Shown here: one piece after another, positions 26,216 to 35,057 of the stretch
Position numbering within the stretch: position 1 is the first letter of the stretch
Layout: each line of letters starts with the position of its first letter
NCBI RefSeq assembly: GCF_015864955.1
Contig: NZ_JADYWE010000003.1
Location: forward strand, 186,001-250,000
Reading direction: 5' to 3'
From: Salinibacterium sp. NK8237
GTDB lineage: Bacteria; Actinomycetota; Actinomycetes; Actinomycetales; Microbacteriaceae
Length of the DNA: 64,000 nt
The notes under the pieces: generated by a model
Told to the model about the DNA's origin: nothing
The model's database searches: none
Seen by the model: the letters and a program-made list of their open reading frames with translations, nothing else
Program-made: the position numbers and the translations under genes

Positions 26216-26902
26216 TCAGCGTGCCCGATAGCGGTGCACCGGCCGACCCGTAGAACCGTATCGGGGCTCGACGAGCGCGGTGCCCACGTGCACGAGGTGC
26301 TCAAGATAACGTCGTGCGCCGACTCGCGACATCCCGATAATCTCGGCGACCTCAGCAGCAGAGAGATCTGCGGGTGCTGTCGCAAGCGCCCTGCTGACGA
26401 GTTCAAGGGTTGCGGCTGAGAGTCCCTTAGGTGGAAGCGCCCGAGTCTGATGGGTGCCGAGAATGAGATTGTCAACGATATTTTGACTCAGGGTCTCGAC
26501 TCGTCGAACGCTATCGAGCGTCTGGTACGAGCGAGCTACCTCATCAAGTCGTTCTCGGAGGGCTGTCGCGGTAAACGGTTTGATGAGGTAGTGCCGGATG
26601 CCGTTAGCCCGTGCCTGGCGCACACTCGCGATATCGCGTGCCGCCGTAACGGCGATTACCTCGGTATAGCGTGCCTGTTCGACCCGCAGCCGACTCAGCA
26701 CTTCGAGTCCAGAGAAATCGGGCAAATAGAAGTCGAGCAGCACGAGGTCGGGATTGAGGCGGTCGATGGCATCGAGGGCAGCTGCACCCGTGTGTGCTTC
26801 AGCGACAACTTCAAATTTGTCATGGGCATCCACGAATTGGCGATGTAGGTGGGCTACGGCGAAGTCGTCGTCAATGACCAGGACGCGGATCGGTGCCGTC
26901 AC
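26216..26902 (-). CDS. response regulator, CitB/DcuR type
   Basis: A 228-residue regulator. The receiver domain (1-120) has acidic Asp11/Asp12, the phospho-acceptor Asp57 in LVLLDFYLPD, and the conserved Lys in HYLIKPFTATAL. The C-terminal part (about 165-220) has the helix-turn-helix DLSAAEVAEIIGMSRVGARRYLEHL of the CitB/DcuR/DctR group. The GTG start overlaps the kinase stop by four bases. With the divergent TctCBA genes it probably switches on tricarboxylate uptake. Confidence 0.93.
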   Translation of the reverse strand: MTAPIRVLVIDDDFAVAHLHRQFVDAHDKFEVVAEAHTGAAALDAIDRLNPDLVLLDFYLPDFSGLEVLSRLRVEQARYTEVIAVTAARDIASVRQARANGIRHYLIKPFTATALRERLDEVARSYQTLDSVRRVETLSQNIVDNLILGTHQTRALPPKGLSAATLELVSRALATAPADLSAAEVAEIIGMSRVGARRYLEHLVHVGTALVEPRYGSTGRPVHRYRAR

Positions 26903-28527
26903 AGCAATACCTCAGCTTCTTTCGCGTTCGTCTGACGCGCTGTTTCGGCAAACGGCAGACGCACGATAATGGTCGTGCCGCCAAGGGTGGGAGAGGTTGC
27001 CAGGAGTGCTTCGCCGCCGTGGCGATGGGCGATCCGTTCAACGAGGGTGAGGCCGATGCCTCGGGTGGCAGTGACCACTCCGGGAGGTGGTCCTTTGGTC
27101 GAGAAGCCGGGGCTGAAGACCTTGCTCCGCAGCTTTTCGGGAATGCCCGGTCCGTCATCCGATACTTCGATTTCGAAGCTGTGAAACGTTTCGAGGATTC
27201 GAACTCGCACTCGTGCTCCGGGGGAGCACGCCTCTGTCGCGTTGTCGACGAGGTTTCCGAGAACGGTGAGGAGGTCGTCGCGTGCCCCTTCGCCTCGAGA
27301 GTGTGTGGCGAGCGGTGACAGCGCCGATGACGAGTCCAGTTCGAGATTGATGCCTGACTCGTGCGCCCGCATTTGCTTCACGAGGAGAAGCGCGGCGATC
27401 TCGAGATCCCGGATTCCGCTGCCGTTGGTCACGCTCGACAGGGTTCCGCCGTCACCGACGCGTTCAATGAATGAGACAGCTTCGGACACATGGCCGAGTT
27501 CCAGTAGCCCGCTAATCACGTGGAGTTTGTTTGCGAAACCGTGAGCTTGAACCCGTAGGCCATCGGCGAGGTCGTTGGCGCCATCGAGATCGCGCATCAG
27601 CGCGTGAAGCTTTGTGTTGTCGCGCAGAATGAAAACAGATCCGAGCAGCCGGTCGTCGATCAGTGCAACATCGCACTGCACGAGGAGCACGCGTTCACCG
27701 ACGAGCACGAGCCGTTGCCGTGACCCGTCATCATCGAGCATCCTCACAAGTTCGTCGCTCAGCACGTCGATTGCTGGGTGGCCGACGACGCCGTGGGGAT
27801 CATCGAGGCCGAGAAGGTCCGCGCCTGAGTCGTTGATGAGTGCAATGCGACCGTGTTCATCGAGCGCTACTAGTCCTTCCCGCAGCCCGTGCAGCATTGC
27901 TTCGCGGGCTTCAAGCAGTCCAACGATCTCGTCGGGCTCGAGCCCATAAATGCGTCGTCGAATTACAGACGTCACCCATGCTGCACCCACCACGCCGAAG
28001 ACTGCGGCGACGCCGATAGTCACGAACAACACAACGGAGTTTCCGAGATAGTCGGTGCGAAGATTCGATTCGAGGATGCCAACTGAGACGGCGCCGACGA
28101 TCCGGTCGCCGTCGAAGATGGGCACTTTCACTCGCCAAGATTCGCCGAGCGTGCCGGTTTGAGTCCCGACGTAAATCTCGCCGGCGAGCACGTCGCTCGG
28201 ATCTGTGGAGACTTGCTCTCCGATGAGTGCTGGCGTGGGATGAGATAGCCGAATTCCGTCGCTATCCACGACGACCACGTATGTCACATCGGATGCTTCG
28301 CGCACGACTTCAGCAATGGGCTGGACGGTCTCGCTTGGCTGGTCGGAGTCGAGCGCGGAGATGATCGCGGGAAGCGTCGCGACCGATTGGGCGACCGCAA
28401 TCATCCGGTCACGATACGAGTCCCTCAGCTGCTGTTCCTGGAGCCATCCCGCCACAAACCCGGTGCCAAGCACAGCAACAAGCACGATCGCTAACTGCAG
28501 TAGTAGCAATTGTGTACGGAGCTTCAT
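26899..28527 (-). CDS. sensor histidine kinase, CitA/DcuS type
   Basis: A 542-residue membrane sensor. Two spans (about 8-27 and 165-187) flank an extracytoplasmic PAS-like domain, where SDGIRLSHPTP and ESWRVKVPIFD resemble carboxylate-binding positions of CitA/DcuS. A cytoplasmic PAS follows, then the H-box QAHGFANKLHVISGLLELG (phospho-His near 354) and an ATPase domain with N-box NLVDNATEAC and GDGPGIP-like SDDGPGIPEKLR. I set the start at ATG 28527, before the first span. A GTG at 28539 or the frame start at 28611 are possible. The likely signal is citrate or a related acid; this is inferred. Confidence 0.92.
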   Translation of the reverse strand: MKLRTQLLLLQLAIVLVAVLGTGFVAGWLQEQQLRDSYRDRMIAVAQSVATLPAIISALDSDQPSETVQPIAEVVREASDVTYVVVVDSDGIRLSHPTPALIGEQVSTDPSDVLAGEIYVGTQTGTLGESWRVKVPIFDGDRIVGAVSVGILESNLRTDYLGNSVVLFVTIGVAAVFGVVGAAWVTSVIRRRIYGLEPDEIVGLLEAREAMLHGLREGLVALDEHGRIALINDSGADLLGLDDPHGVVGHPAIDVLSDELVRMLDDDGSRQRLVLVGERVLLVQCDVALIDDRLLGSVFILRDNTKLHALMRDLDGANDLADGLRVQAHGFANKLHVISGLLELGHVSEAVSFIERVGDGGTLSSVTNGSGIRDLEIAALLLVKQMRAHESGINLELDSSSALSPLATHSRGEGARDDLLTVLGNLVDNATEACSPGARVRVRILETFHSFEIEVSDDGPGIPEKLRSKVFSPGFSTKGPPPGVVTATRGIGLTLVERIAHRHGGEALLATSPTLGGTTIIVRLPFAETARQTNAKEAEVLL

Positions 28528-28584
28528 CGACCGGATCACTGCACCAGTGTGCCCGAGTTTGTGGGGCTGATGCAGTCTTGATGT

Positions 28585-28605
28585 CCAGAAATCTGGTTTC
28601 AGAAA
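28585..28605. promoter_or_regulatory. paired palindromes between citA-like and tctC genes
   Basis: CCAGA-AA-TCTGG (28585-28596) is directly followed by TTTC-A-GAAA (28597-28605). A further CCAGATTG lies at 28626. They sit in the 245-bp divergent region between the sensor kinase and tctC genes, where a response-regulator site is expected. Function is inference from position and symmetry. Confidence 0.4.
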
Positions 28606-28772
28606 GACCAAAACAACCGCTATGACCAGATTGTTCCGTTTGCCGGTCGCTCTCCCTAGCGTGTGGGGAGTGCTGCGGCTCGTGTGTGCCTGATGGAGAA
28701 ATCGTGACCCGCATCTCGTCTACGTCAGGCGAGGCAGCCCAGCGCTTTATCTGTTCAGCTCAAGGAGGAGCA

Positions 28773-29807
28773 ATGCACATTTCTTCGTTATCACAGCACC
28801 GATCATGGCGGCGGGGGGCCGTCACCGTAGCGGTCGGTCTGTCAGCTTTTAGTCTCGTGGGGTGCAGCACTAGCGGCACGACCGCCGACTCGGACGGTGA
28901 ACCTGCCGCTTTGTCGTCAGTGAGTATTATCGTTCCGGCAGACCCCGGTGGAGGGTGGGACCAAACTGGTCGTGCTCTGGCTGAGGTCGGCACGAGCGAA
29001 GGACTCATCTCATCTGCCCCCGTCACCAACATTGGCGGAGCGGGCGGCACTATCGGTCTTTCGTCGCTTGCCAACGAGAGCGATCCGATCACCTTGATGC
29101 TGACTGGCTTTGTCATGGTCGGCGCGGTCGAGACCAACACTTCAGAATCGCGCCTCGAGGACACAACGCCGATCGCTCGCCTCACTGAGGAAGCTGGCGT
29201 GATTGTTGTGCCAAAAGAGTCTCCCTACGAGACCTTGAGCGACCTCGTCGACGACATGATTGCGAATGGAAAGGACGTCTCGATCACGGGCGGATCTGCC
29301 GGTGGAGTCGACCACATCCTGGCGGCGCAATTATTGAAAGAAGCCGGTCAAAGCTCGAGCGATATCAACGCAAAATTGAACTACATTCCGAATGCCGGAG
29401 GCGGCGAGGCAGTCACCCTGCTTCTCGGTAACAAGGTGTCTGCTGGCATCTCTGGCGTCAGCGAGTTTGCCGAGCACGTTAAAGCAGGAGAGCTCCGCGC
29501 CCTTGCGGTCTCCAGCGCCGAACCGAGTGAACTGCTTCCCGGAGTTCCCACGATTATTGATGAGGGATACGACCTAGAGATCACGAACTGGCGCGGAGTT
29601 CTTGCGCCGGGCGGCATCTCCGACAGTGAGCGACAGCAACTCATCGACTTGGTGACGGCCATCGCTGAGAGCGACGCTTGGGCGCAAACCCTGGAGGAAA
29701 AGGGGTGGAGTGATGCATTCTTGGCCGGCGACGACTTCGACGCGTATGTGACCGAGAACATCACCGATGTAACGGCAGTGCTCAAAGACATCGGGCTCAT
29801 CGGTTAG
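28773..29807 (+). CDS. tctC: tripartite tricarboxylate transporter substrate-binding lipoprotein
   Basis: A 344-residue extracytoplasmic solute-binding protein of the TTT family. The N-terminus is a lipoprotein signal with lipobox LVGC and lipidated Cys31. The binding domain has VSIIVPADPGGGWDQTGRAL (about 55-74) and NIGGAGGTIGLSSLA, typical of TctC/Bug receptors, and ends with ITDVTAVLKDIGLIG. The ATG follows AAGGAGGAGCA, a near-perfect ribosome site. It is the first gene of tctCBA and divergent from the two-component genes. The ligand is probably citrate or another carboxylate. Confidence 0.94.
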   Translation: MHISSLSQHRSWRRGAVTVAVGLSAFSLVGCSTSGTTADSDGEPAALSSVSIIVPADPGGGWDQTGRALAEVGTSEGLISSAPVTNIGGAGGTIGLSSLANESDPITLMLTGFVMVGAVETNTSESRLEDTTPIARLTEEAGVIVVPKESPYETLSDLVDDMIANGKDVSITGGSAGGVDHILAAQLLKEAGQSSSDINAKLNYIPNAGGGEAVTLLLGNKVSAGISGVSEFAEHVKAGELRALAVSSAEPSELLPGVPTIIDEGYDLEITNWRGVLAPGGISDSERQQLIDLVTAIAESDAWAQTLEEKGWSDAFLAGDDFDAYVTENITDVTAVLKDIGLIG

Positions 29808-29809
29808 TG

Positions 29810-30379
29810 ATGACGCCATCACAGTCAGGCTCGTCCGGCGTGTCTACGCCGGGCGAGCCCCGCTCCGTTTCTGAGCTGAATTCCACTCCGCACGTGCCGG
29901 TGGGGGAGTACCTTTTTGCGGCACTCACGGCAGCGATCGGTATCTATGTGCTCATCGCCGCCAACTTCATCCGGATTCCGCTGTCCAGCAATACTCTCGG
30001 CCCTCGATCGTTCCCTTACCTCGTCGGAGCGCTGCTGTTGTGTGCTGCCATCGCCGTGTTTGTGGGCATCCGTCGCGGCCGACTCGGAGAAGCTGACGAG
30101 GGGGAGGATGTCGACAGCACCGTCGATACCGACTGGGTGACGGTGGGCAAGTTGATCGCTTTCTTCACCGCCCACGCCTACCTCATCCAGTTCATCGGAT
30201 GGCCGTTTGCTGCCGCTGTGCTCTTTGCCGGTTCAGCGTGGACCTTGGGCGCCAAACGGCTCCGCTGGGCTTTCGCGATCGCGCTTGCGCTCGCGTTCAC
30301 TATCTATTTCCTCTTCGGGCAGCTGCTCGGACTTTCGCTGCCCGCGGGGCCCCTTCTCGATTGGATCCCCTTTTTCTAA
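29810..30379 (+). CDS. tctB: TTT transporter small membrane subunit
   Basis: A 189-residue membrane protein of the TctB family. It has a hydrophilic N-terminus of about 25 residues and four predicted spans (about 30-50, 60-80, 108-130, 135-180 as two). A short acidic loop, EADEGEDVDSTVDTD, separates the first and second pairs. It begins directly after the tctC stop; GTG 29807 overlaps that stop, ATG 29810 is equally possible. It acts with TctA as the membrane part of a sodium- or proton-driven importer. Confidence 0.88.
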   Translation: MTPSQSGSSGVSTPGEPRSVSELNSTPHVPVGEYLFAALTAAIGIYVLIAANFIRIPLSSNTLGPRSFPYLVGALLLCAAIAVFVGIRRGRLGEADEGEDVDSTVDTDWVTVGKLIAFFTAHAYLIQFIGWPFAAAVLFAGSAWTLGAKRLRWAFAIALALAFTIYFLFGQLLGLSLPAGPLLDWIPFF

Positions 30380-31917
30380 TGGATAACTTTGCTCAGCTGA
30401 TGGCGGGGTTTGCTACCGCTCTTCAGCCGGAATATTTGCTCTACGCGCTTTTCGGCGTTGTTGTGGGCACTGCTGTGGGTGTCCTGCCCGGTATCGGTCC
30501 AGCGATGACGGTCGCTCTGCTGCTTCCGATCACCTACACGCTCGACCCAGCTGCGGCGCTGATCGTGTTTGCTGGAATCTATTACGGCGGAATGTATGGC
30601 GGATCGACAACGTCGATTCTTTTGAATACTCCGGGAGAATCGGCGTCGATTGTTACCGCGCTTGAGGGCAACAAGATGGCCAAGAAGGGTCGAGGTGCTG
30701 CGGCACTGGCCACGGCCGCCATCGGGTCATTTATCGCTGCGAGCGTCGCGACGATCGGGCTCACTCTCGTGGCGCCGATTTTGGCGCGCTGGGCGGTTAC
30801 TTTGGGGCCGCCGGATTACTTCGCGCTGATGATTGTGGCTTTTGCGACCGTAGGAGCGCTCATGGGAAAGTCGGTTTCTCGCGGAATGCTCTCGCTGGGA
30901 CTTGGGCTCTTCCTCGGTCTCGTCGGCACCGAAGTTCTCACGGGGCAACAACGGTTCACGGGCGGCGTACCGGTATTGGCCGACGGTATCGATGTCGTAC
31001 TCATCGCTGTCGGGCTGTTCGCCGTGGGGGAGTCTCTCTATGTGGCGTCGCGTCTCAAATCGGGGCCAGTCGCGCTCATCCCGGTAACTAAGGGATGGCG
31101 CAATTGGATGTCTAAAGAAGACTGGGCACTGTCGTGGCGTCCCTGGTTGCGGGGAACCGCTATTGGCTTCCCAATCGGCACCATTCCGGCCGGAGGGGCG
31201 GATGTTGCGACCTTCTTGTCGTATGCCGCTGAAAAACGTTTGGCTAAAAAGGGTCGCCGTGAACAGTTCGGCAGAGGCGCTATTGAGGGCGTTGCCGGCC
31301 CGGAGGCGGCTAATAATGCCGCGGCGGCGGGAGTGCTCGTTCCGCTGCTCACTTTGGGATTGCCCACGACCGCTACGGCAGCAATTATCCTTTCGGCATT
31401 CCAGTCCTACGGAATCCAACCTGGCCCGCTACTTTTTCAGAATCAAAGTGCGCTCGTCTGGGCGCTGATCGCGAGCCTCTACATCGGAAACATCATGTTG
31501 CTGATTCTGAACCTGCCGCTGGTGGGGATCTGGGTCAAGGTTCTTCAGGTGCCACGACCGTATCTGTATGCCGGCATTCTGTTGTTTGCGGCGCTCGGGG
31601 TCTACGCGATGAACTTCAACTACCTTGATGTACTGATCCTGTTGGTAGTGGGGCTCGTGGGATTCTTGATGAGGCGCTTTGGGTACCCCGTTGCGCCCAT
31701 GGTCATTGGAGGAATCCTTGGGCCGATGGCAGAGACGCAGCTACGCAAGGCCCTTGCGATAAGCCAAGGCGACCTGAGCGCTTTGGTGACAAGTCCGTTT
31801 GCGGCGATAGCGTACATTTCACTCATCGCGTTTCTCGTTCTTGGACTGTTCCTTAAATCTCGTCAACAGCGCATGGAGAGTGCTCAGATCGACGTTGAAC
31901 AAGTTAGTGCCCCGTAA
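30379..31917 (+). CDS. tctA: TTT transporter large membrane subunit
   Basis: A 512-residue permease with about 10-12 membrane spans. Family motifs are [20 protein letters not shown] (about 38-57), [20 protein letters not shown], and a second repeat-like copy, [22 protein letters not shown]. The two halves show the internal duplication of TctA proteins. The ATG overlaps the tctB stop (TAATG). It is the transport channel of the TctCBA importer. Confidence 0.95.
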   Translation: MDNFAQLMAGFATALQPEYLLYALFGVVVGTAVGVLPGIGPAMTVALLLPITYTLDPAAALIVFAGIYYGGMYGGSTTSILLNTPGESASIVTALEGNKMAKKGRGAAALATAAIGSFIAASVATIGLTLVAPILARWAVTLGPPDYFALMIVAFATVGALMGKSVSRGMLSLGLGLFLGLVGTEVLTGQQRFTGGVPVLADGIDVVLIAVGLFAVGESLYVASRLKSGPVALIPVTKGWRNWMSKEDWALSWRPWLRGTAIGFPIGTIPAGGADVATFLSYAAEKRLAKKGRREQFGRGAIEGVAGPEAANNAAAAGVLVPLLTLGLPTTATAAIILSAFQSYGIQPGPLLFQNQSALVWALIASLYIGNIMLLILNLPLVGIWVKVLQVPRPYLYAGILLFAALGVYAMNFNYLDVLILLVVGLVGFLMRRFGYPVAPMVIGGILGPMAETQLRKALAISQGDLSALVTSPFAAIAYISLIAFLVLGLFLKSRQQRMESAQIDVEQVSAP

Positions 31918-31922
31918 TGGGA

Positions 31923-31978
31923 ATATACAGATGCTCTTTTTGATTGGACACTATGTACTCACAACACATATACAGATG
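31923..31978. repeat. 11-bp direct repeat upstream of clgR-like gene
   Basis: ATATACAGATG occurs at 31923-31933 and again at 31968-31978, 45 bp apart, in the AT-rich 121-bp region between tctA and the XRE regulator gene. A candidate promoter, TTGACT (31982-31987) with TAAGCT (32003-32008), follows directly. The repeats may be operator sites. Confidence 0.5.
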
Positions 31979-32038
31979 AAATTGACTACAGTTTCACCAC
32001 GGTAAGCTTTTCATCACTGAATTTAAGGGGAGGGTCCA

Positions 32039-32347
32039 ATGGTTCTCGTTCGTCAAGAAATTGGGGACGTACTCCGAGACGTCCGTCTGCAGAAGGGCCG
32101 CACTCTTCGTCAGGTCGCTAGCAAGGCAAGCGTTGCGCTTGGCTACCTCAGTGAAGTTGAACGTGGTCAGAAAGAGGCTAGTTCTGAAATTCTTGCCTCG
32201 GTAGCTGAAGCTCTCGACACGCCTATCTCCGTGATTATGCGCGAGGTTGGCGACCGTCTTGCTGTCATCGAAGGCGCGACCACGATTCCGGATACTCTGC
32301 CAGACGAACTCGTCGCAGAGTTCGATTCGAATCTGGTTTCGCGCTAA
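32039..32347 (+). CDS. clgR: XRE-family regulator, ClgR/PopR-like
   Basis: A 102-residue regulator. The helix-turn-helix spans about residues 12-65 (LRDVRLQKGRTLRQVASKAS, then LGYLSEVERGQKEASSEIL), the classic XRE form in ClgR, which controls Clp protease genes in Actinobacteria. Its position between the ftsK-pgsA-cinA group and recA also fits ClgR. The ATG follows AAGGGGAGGG. The ClgR role is inferred from similarity and synteny. The C-terminus is short and ends with SNLVSR. Confidence 0.85.
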   Translation: MVLVRQEIGDVLRDVRLQKGRTLRQVASKASVALGYLSEVERGQKEASSEILASVAEALDTPISVIMREVGDRLAVIEGATTIPDTLPDELVAEFDSNLVSR

Positions 32348-32375
32348 CCCCATCACGTCGGCGTCATCACGTCAG

Positions 32376-32402
32376 TGCCCCGTTCCGGTGTGGAGCGGGG
32401 CA
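32376..32402 (+). terminator. hairpin terminator after clgR-like gene
   Basis: TGCCCCGTTCC pairs with GGAGCGGGGCA (one G-T pair) around a 5-base loop, 29 bases after the stop codon. Confidence 0.8.
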
Positions 32403-32444
32403 TTCGTGCGTTCTGCGCGCTGTTGTCGCGTTTAGGGTGGAGTC

Positions 32445-32669
32445 ATGCGATTGAGTGAGTTCTGGTTGGCTGTCTCCGATGAATTCGGCGAGGCTTACGG
32501 CCGCGTTCTCGTCGATGATCAAGTGCTCGGTTCCGTTGGCGGCGTTACTGCGTCGCAGGCGCTCTCGCGTGGTGTCCCCGCGAAGCAGGTGTGGGCGGCG
32601 CTGTGCGATGCCATGGATGTTCCCGCGGATCGCCGCTATGGCGTTGGGCAGCGCGAGCCTAAGAAGTAA
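32445..32669 (+). CDS. DUF3046 family protein
   Basis: A 74-residue protein of unknown function. The start MRLSEFWLAVSDEFG, the middle ASQALSRGVPAKQVWAALCDAMDVP and the end RYGVGQREPKK match the DUF3046 family found before recA in Actinobacteria. TAGGGT (32433-32438) ends six bases before the ATG, so it is probably leaderless. It shows no membrane span. Confidence 0.85.
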   Translation: MRLSEFWLAVSDEFGEAYGRVLVDDQVLGSVGGVTASQALSRGVPAKQVWAALCDAMDVPADRRYGVGQREPKK

Positions 32670-32693
32670 TCTTTTCGCTCCTGCGTGGCGTGT

Positions 32694-32709
32694 TCGAACA
32701 TTTGTTCGA
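32694..32709. promoter_or_regulatory. SOS box (LexA operator) of recA
   Basis: TCGAACATTTGTTCGA is a perfect inverted repeat of the actinobacterial/Bacillus-type LexA box (CGAAC-N4-GTTCG), about 200 bp upstream of the recA start in a 243-bp gene-free region. LexA is encoded at 40831 and has its own boxes. Confidence 0.93.
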
Positions 32710-32912
32710 TATTGTTAGTCTTCTCCCTAACATCCTTTCGAATATTGAGATTGGATGAGTTACGCACGTCGCTTCTCTGGAATGTCAGAGCATGCCCGTA
32801 GCGTGGCATTAGCAACACAGCCTTTGTCGGGAGGTTGCGGGCCTTGCATCATCGGTCCACACCAATCACGACAGCCTATGGGCAGCAACCTACGACCACT
32901 GGAGAAGAAACA

Positions 32913-34079
32913 ATGCCATCAGTAGCAGACCGCGAGAAGTCCCTTGAAACTGCTCTCGCTCAAATCGACCGTCAATTCGGCAAGGGCTCAGTTATGCGCC
33001 TCGGCAGCGATGAGCGCGCTCCGGTGGAGGTTATTCCCACCGGCTCGATCGCTTTGGACGTCGCGCTCGGCATAGGCGGGCTTCCTCGCGGTCGTATCGT
33101 CGAGATTTACGGTCCGGAATCCTCGGGTAAGACCACGCTCACCTTGCACGCCATCGCTAATGCCCAGCGCAATGGTGGAATCGCAGCCTTCATCGACGCC
33201 GAGCACGCGCTCGATCCTGAGTACGCAGCGAAGCTTGGTGTCGACATCGATGCGCTTCTCGTCTCGCAGCCCGACACCGGTGAGCAGGCGCTTGAAATCG
33301 CCGACATGCTGGTGCGAAGTGGTTCGATCGATTTGATCGTTATTGACTCGGTTGCTGCTCTGGTTCCGCGTGCGGAAATCGAAGGTGAGATGGGTGACAC
33401 TCACGTAGGCCTTCAGGCTCGACTCATGTCGCAAGCGCTGCGTAAGCTCACCGGTGGCCTGAGCCAGACCAACACGACCATGATCTTCATTAACCAACTG
33501 CGTGAAAAGATCGGTGTGTTCTTCGGTAGCCCCGAAACCACCGCCGGCGGTAAGGCGCTTAAGTTCTACGCGTCAGTACGCCTCGACATCCGTCGTATCG
33601 AAACGCTTAAAGACGGCACGGATGCGGTGGGTAACCGCACGCGGGTCAAGGTCGTGAAGAACAAGATGGCGCCACCCTTCAAACAGGCGGAATTCGACAT
33701 CCTCTACGGCATCGGAATCTCCCGTGAAGGTAGCCTCATCGACTTTGGTGTCGACCATGAGATCGTGCGCAAGTCAGGCGCGTGGTACACCTACGAGGGC
33801 GACCAGCTTGGCCAGGGCAAAGAGAAGTCTCGTGCTTTCCTGCTCCAAAATCCTGCTATTGCGCTGGAGATTGAGCAGAAGATCATGCGCAAGCTCGGTG
33901 TGGGTGCCGAAGCTAAGGCTGCAAACGCTAGCGAAGCGAAAGCGGTTGCTGACGCTGCTGCACTCGCGGAGAAGGCAGCAAAGGCGAGCGCTAAGGCTGA
34001 CGCCAAAGCTGATGGCCCCACACTGCCGGTAGCGGCTAAGACTGCTGCCGCGCCGCTCAAAAAGGCTTCTGGACAGTAG
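32913..34079 (+). CDS. recA: recombinase RecA
   Basis: A 388-residue DNA strand-exchange protein and LexA co-protease. Walker [10 protein letters not shown] is at about 67-75, Walker [16 protein letters not shown] near 145, and the DNA loop region [24 protein letters not shown] near 198. The C-terminal 45 residues are a Lys/Ala-rich tail. The ATG at 32913 follows GGAGAAG; an upstream GTG-type extension to 32835 is not conserved. No intein is present. It is controlled by the SOS box at 32694 and followed by recX. Confidence 0.99.
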   Translation: MPSVADREKSLETALAQIDRQFGKGSVMRLGSDERAPVEVIPTGSIALDVALGIGGLPRGRIVEIYGPESSGKTTLTLHAIANAQRNGGIAAFIDAEHALDPEYAAKLGVDIDALLVSQPDTGEQALEIADMLVRSGSIDLIVIDSVAALVPRAEIEGEMGDTHVGLQARLMSQALRKLTGGLSQTNTTMIFINQLREKIGVFFGSPETTAGGKALKFYASVRLDIRRIETLKDGTDAVGNRTRVKVVKNKMAPPFKQAEFDILYGIGISREGSLIDFGVDHEIVRKSGAWYTYEGDQLGQGKEKSRAFLLQNPAIALEIEQKIMRKLGVGAEAKAANASEAKAVADAAALAEKAAKASAKADAKADGPTLPVAAKTAAAPLKKASGQ

Positions 34080-34086
34080 GAATACT

Positions 34087-34935
34087 GTGAATTCCTCCGA
34101 CGACGATTACATCGCCCCCGTCATCAACCTCTTTGCTGACAGGTCAAGCGCCGCGCATGCAGACGTGGTGGAGCCGGCGTCGGAGGAATCCTCCCCAGAA
34201 GAAGAATGGGCAGCAGAGCCGGCCGCAGAACCCCTTGCCGTGCTTCGTGCCTTACCAACAATGCGTGATTTCAGCTCGTCTCACGACGAAGAGGAACCAC
34301 CGCTAGAAACTCGTCGGGAACCGCGATTCGTCGCTGACCCAGTATTTTCAGAAGCAGCGGTTGCGGCGGACCACCCCGCGAACGGATCCGCGACAGCAGA
34401 ATCGCACGATGGCTCATCGCGAAAGGCCCGTAAGCAAGCTCGGGATGGCTTCTCCGAGATCAGCCGGGTCAGCATGCGGGCGCTCGCGCGACGCGGAATG
34501 TCATCGCACGAGATGACGCAGTTTCTTGGAACGCGTGAATTTGAGTCTGAGGAGATCGAGGCAGAGATCGAACGTCTCGAAGGATCCGCGCTCCTCGACG
34601 ATGCTGCCCTCGCCGAAACACTCACCCGCACATTGCGCGAACGTAAAGGCCTAGGCTCGGGCGGAATCATCGCGGAGCTTCGGCGTCGAAAGATCGACCA
34701 GGAACACATTGATGCGGTCGTTGACTTCGAACGTGACGAAGAACAAGAACGTGCAAACGAAGTCGCACTCAAACGCGCTCCGCAACTGCGTTCTCTCGAC
34801 AACGAAACGGCCAAGCGCCGACTCAGCGGATTTCTGCTTCGTAGAGGCTACTCGGGCTCTGTCGTCTCCTCTGCAGTCACCACAGCGCTGGCGCCGGGTG
34901 GCGGGGCATCGTCCCACGGTCCGCGCTTTCGCTGA
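34087..34935 (+). CDS. recX: RecA regulator RecX with long acidic N-terminus
   Basis: A 282-residue protein. The C-terminal 165 residues are the three-helix-repeat RecX domain (SMRALARRGMSSHEM, FLGTREFESEEIEAEIERLEG, GLGSGGIIAELRRRKID, LRSLDNETAKRRLSGFLLRRGYS), which binds RecA filaments. The first 110 or so residues are acidic and low in complexity (Glu/Ala/Ser), an extension not needed for the RecX fold. The GTG start is eight bases after recA with AGGAA as a weak ribosome site. Confidence 0.93.
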   Translation: MNSSDDDYIAPVINLFADRSSAAHADVVEPASEESSPEEEWAAEPAAEPLAVLRALPTMRDFSSSHDEEEPPLETRREPRFVADPVFSEAAVAADHPANGSATAESHDGSSRKARKQARDGFSEISRVSMRALARRGMSSHEMTQFLGTREFESEEIEAEIERLEGSALLDDAALAETLTRTLRERKGLGSGGIIAELRRRKIDQEHIDAVVDFERDEEQERANEVALKRAPQLRSLDNETAKRRLSGFLLRRGYSGSVVSSAVTTALAPGGGASSHGPRFR

Positions 34936-35057
34936 AGATTTGGCACCCTCTAGCTCGCTAGACCCGGGGACGGTAAGCCGAGGGCATGTGCCCGTAACTG
35001 AGAGTGACCATAAGCGTCTGTCAACTCTGCTCAGTGCTGAGGCTTAAGGTGGAACAC

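Noticed and set aside
30199..30378. Longer tctA starting inside tctB
   Set aside because: The extension is an out-of-frame reading of tctB. The ATG at 30379 overlaps the tctB stop and starts the family sequence.
22340..32910. Phage or insertion-sequence remnants around the accessory blocks
   Set aside because: I found no transposase, integrase or terminal repeats at the borders of the exporter or TTT blocks.
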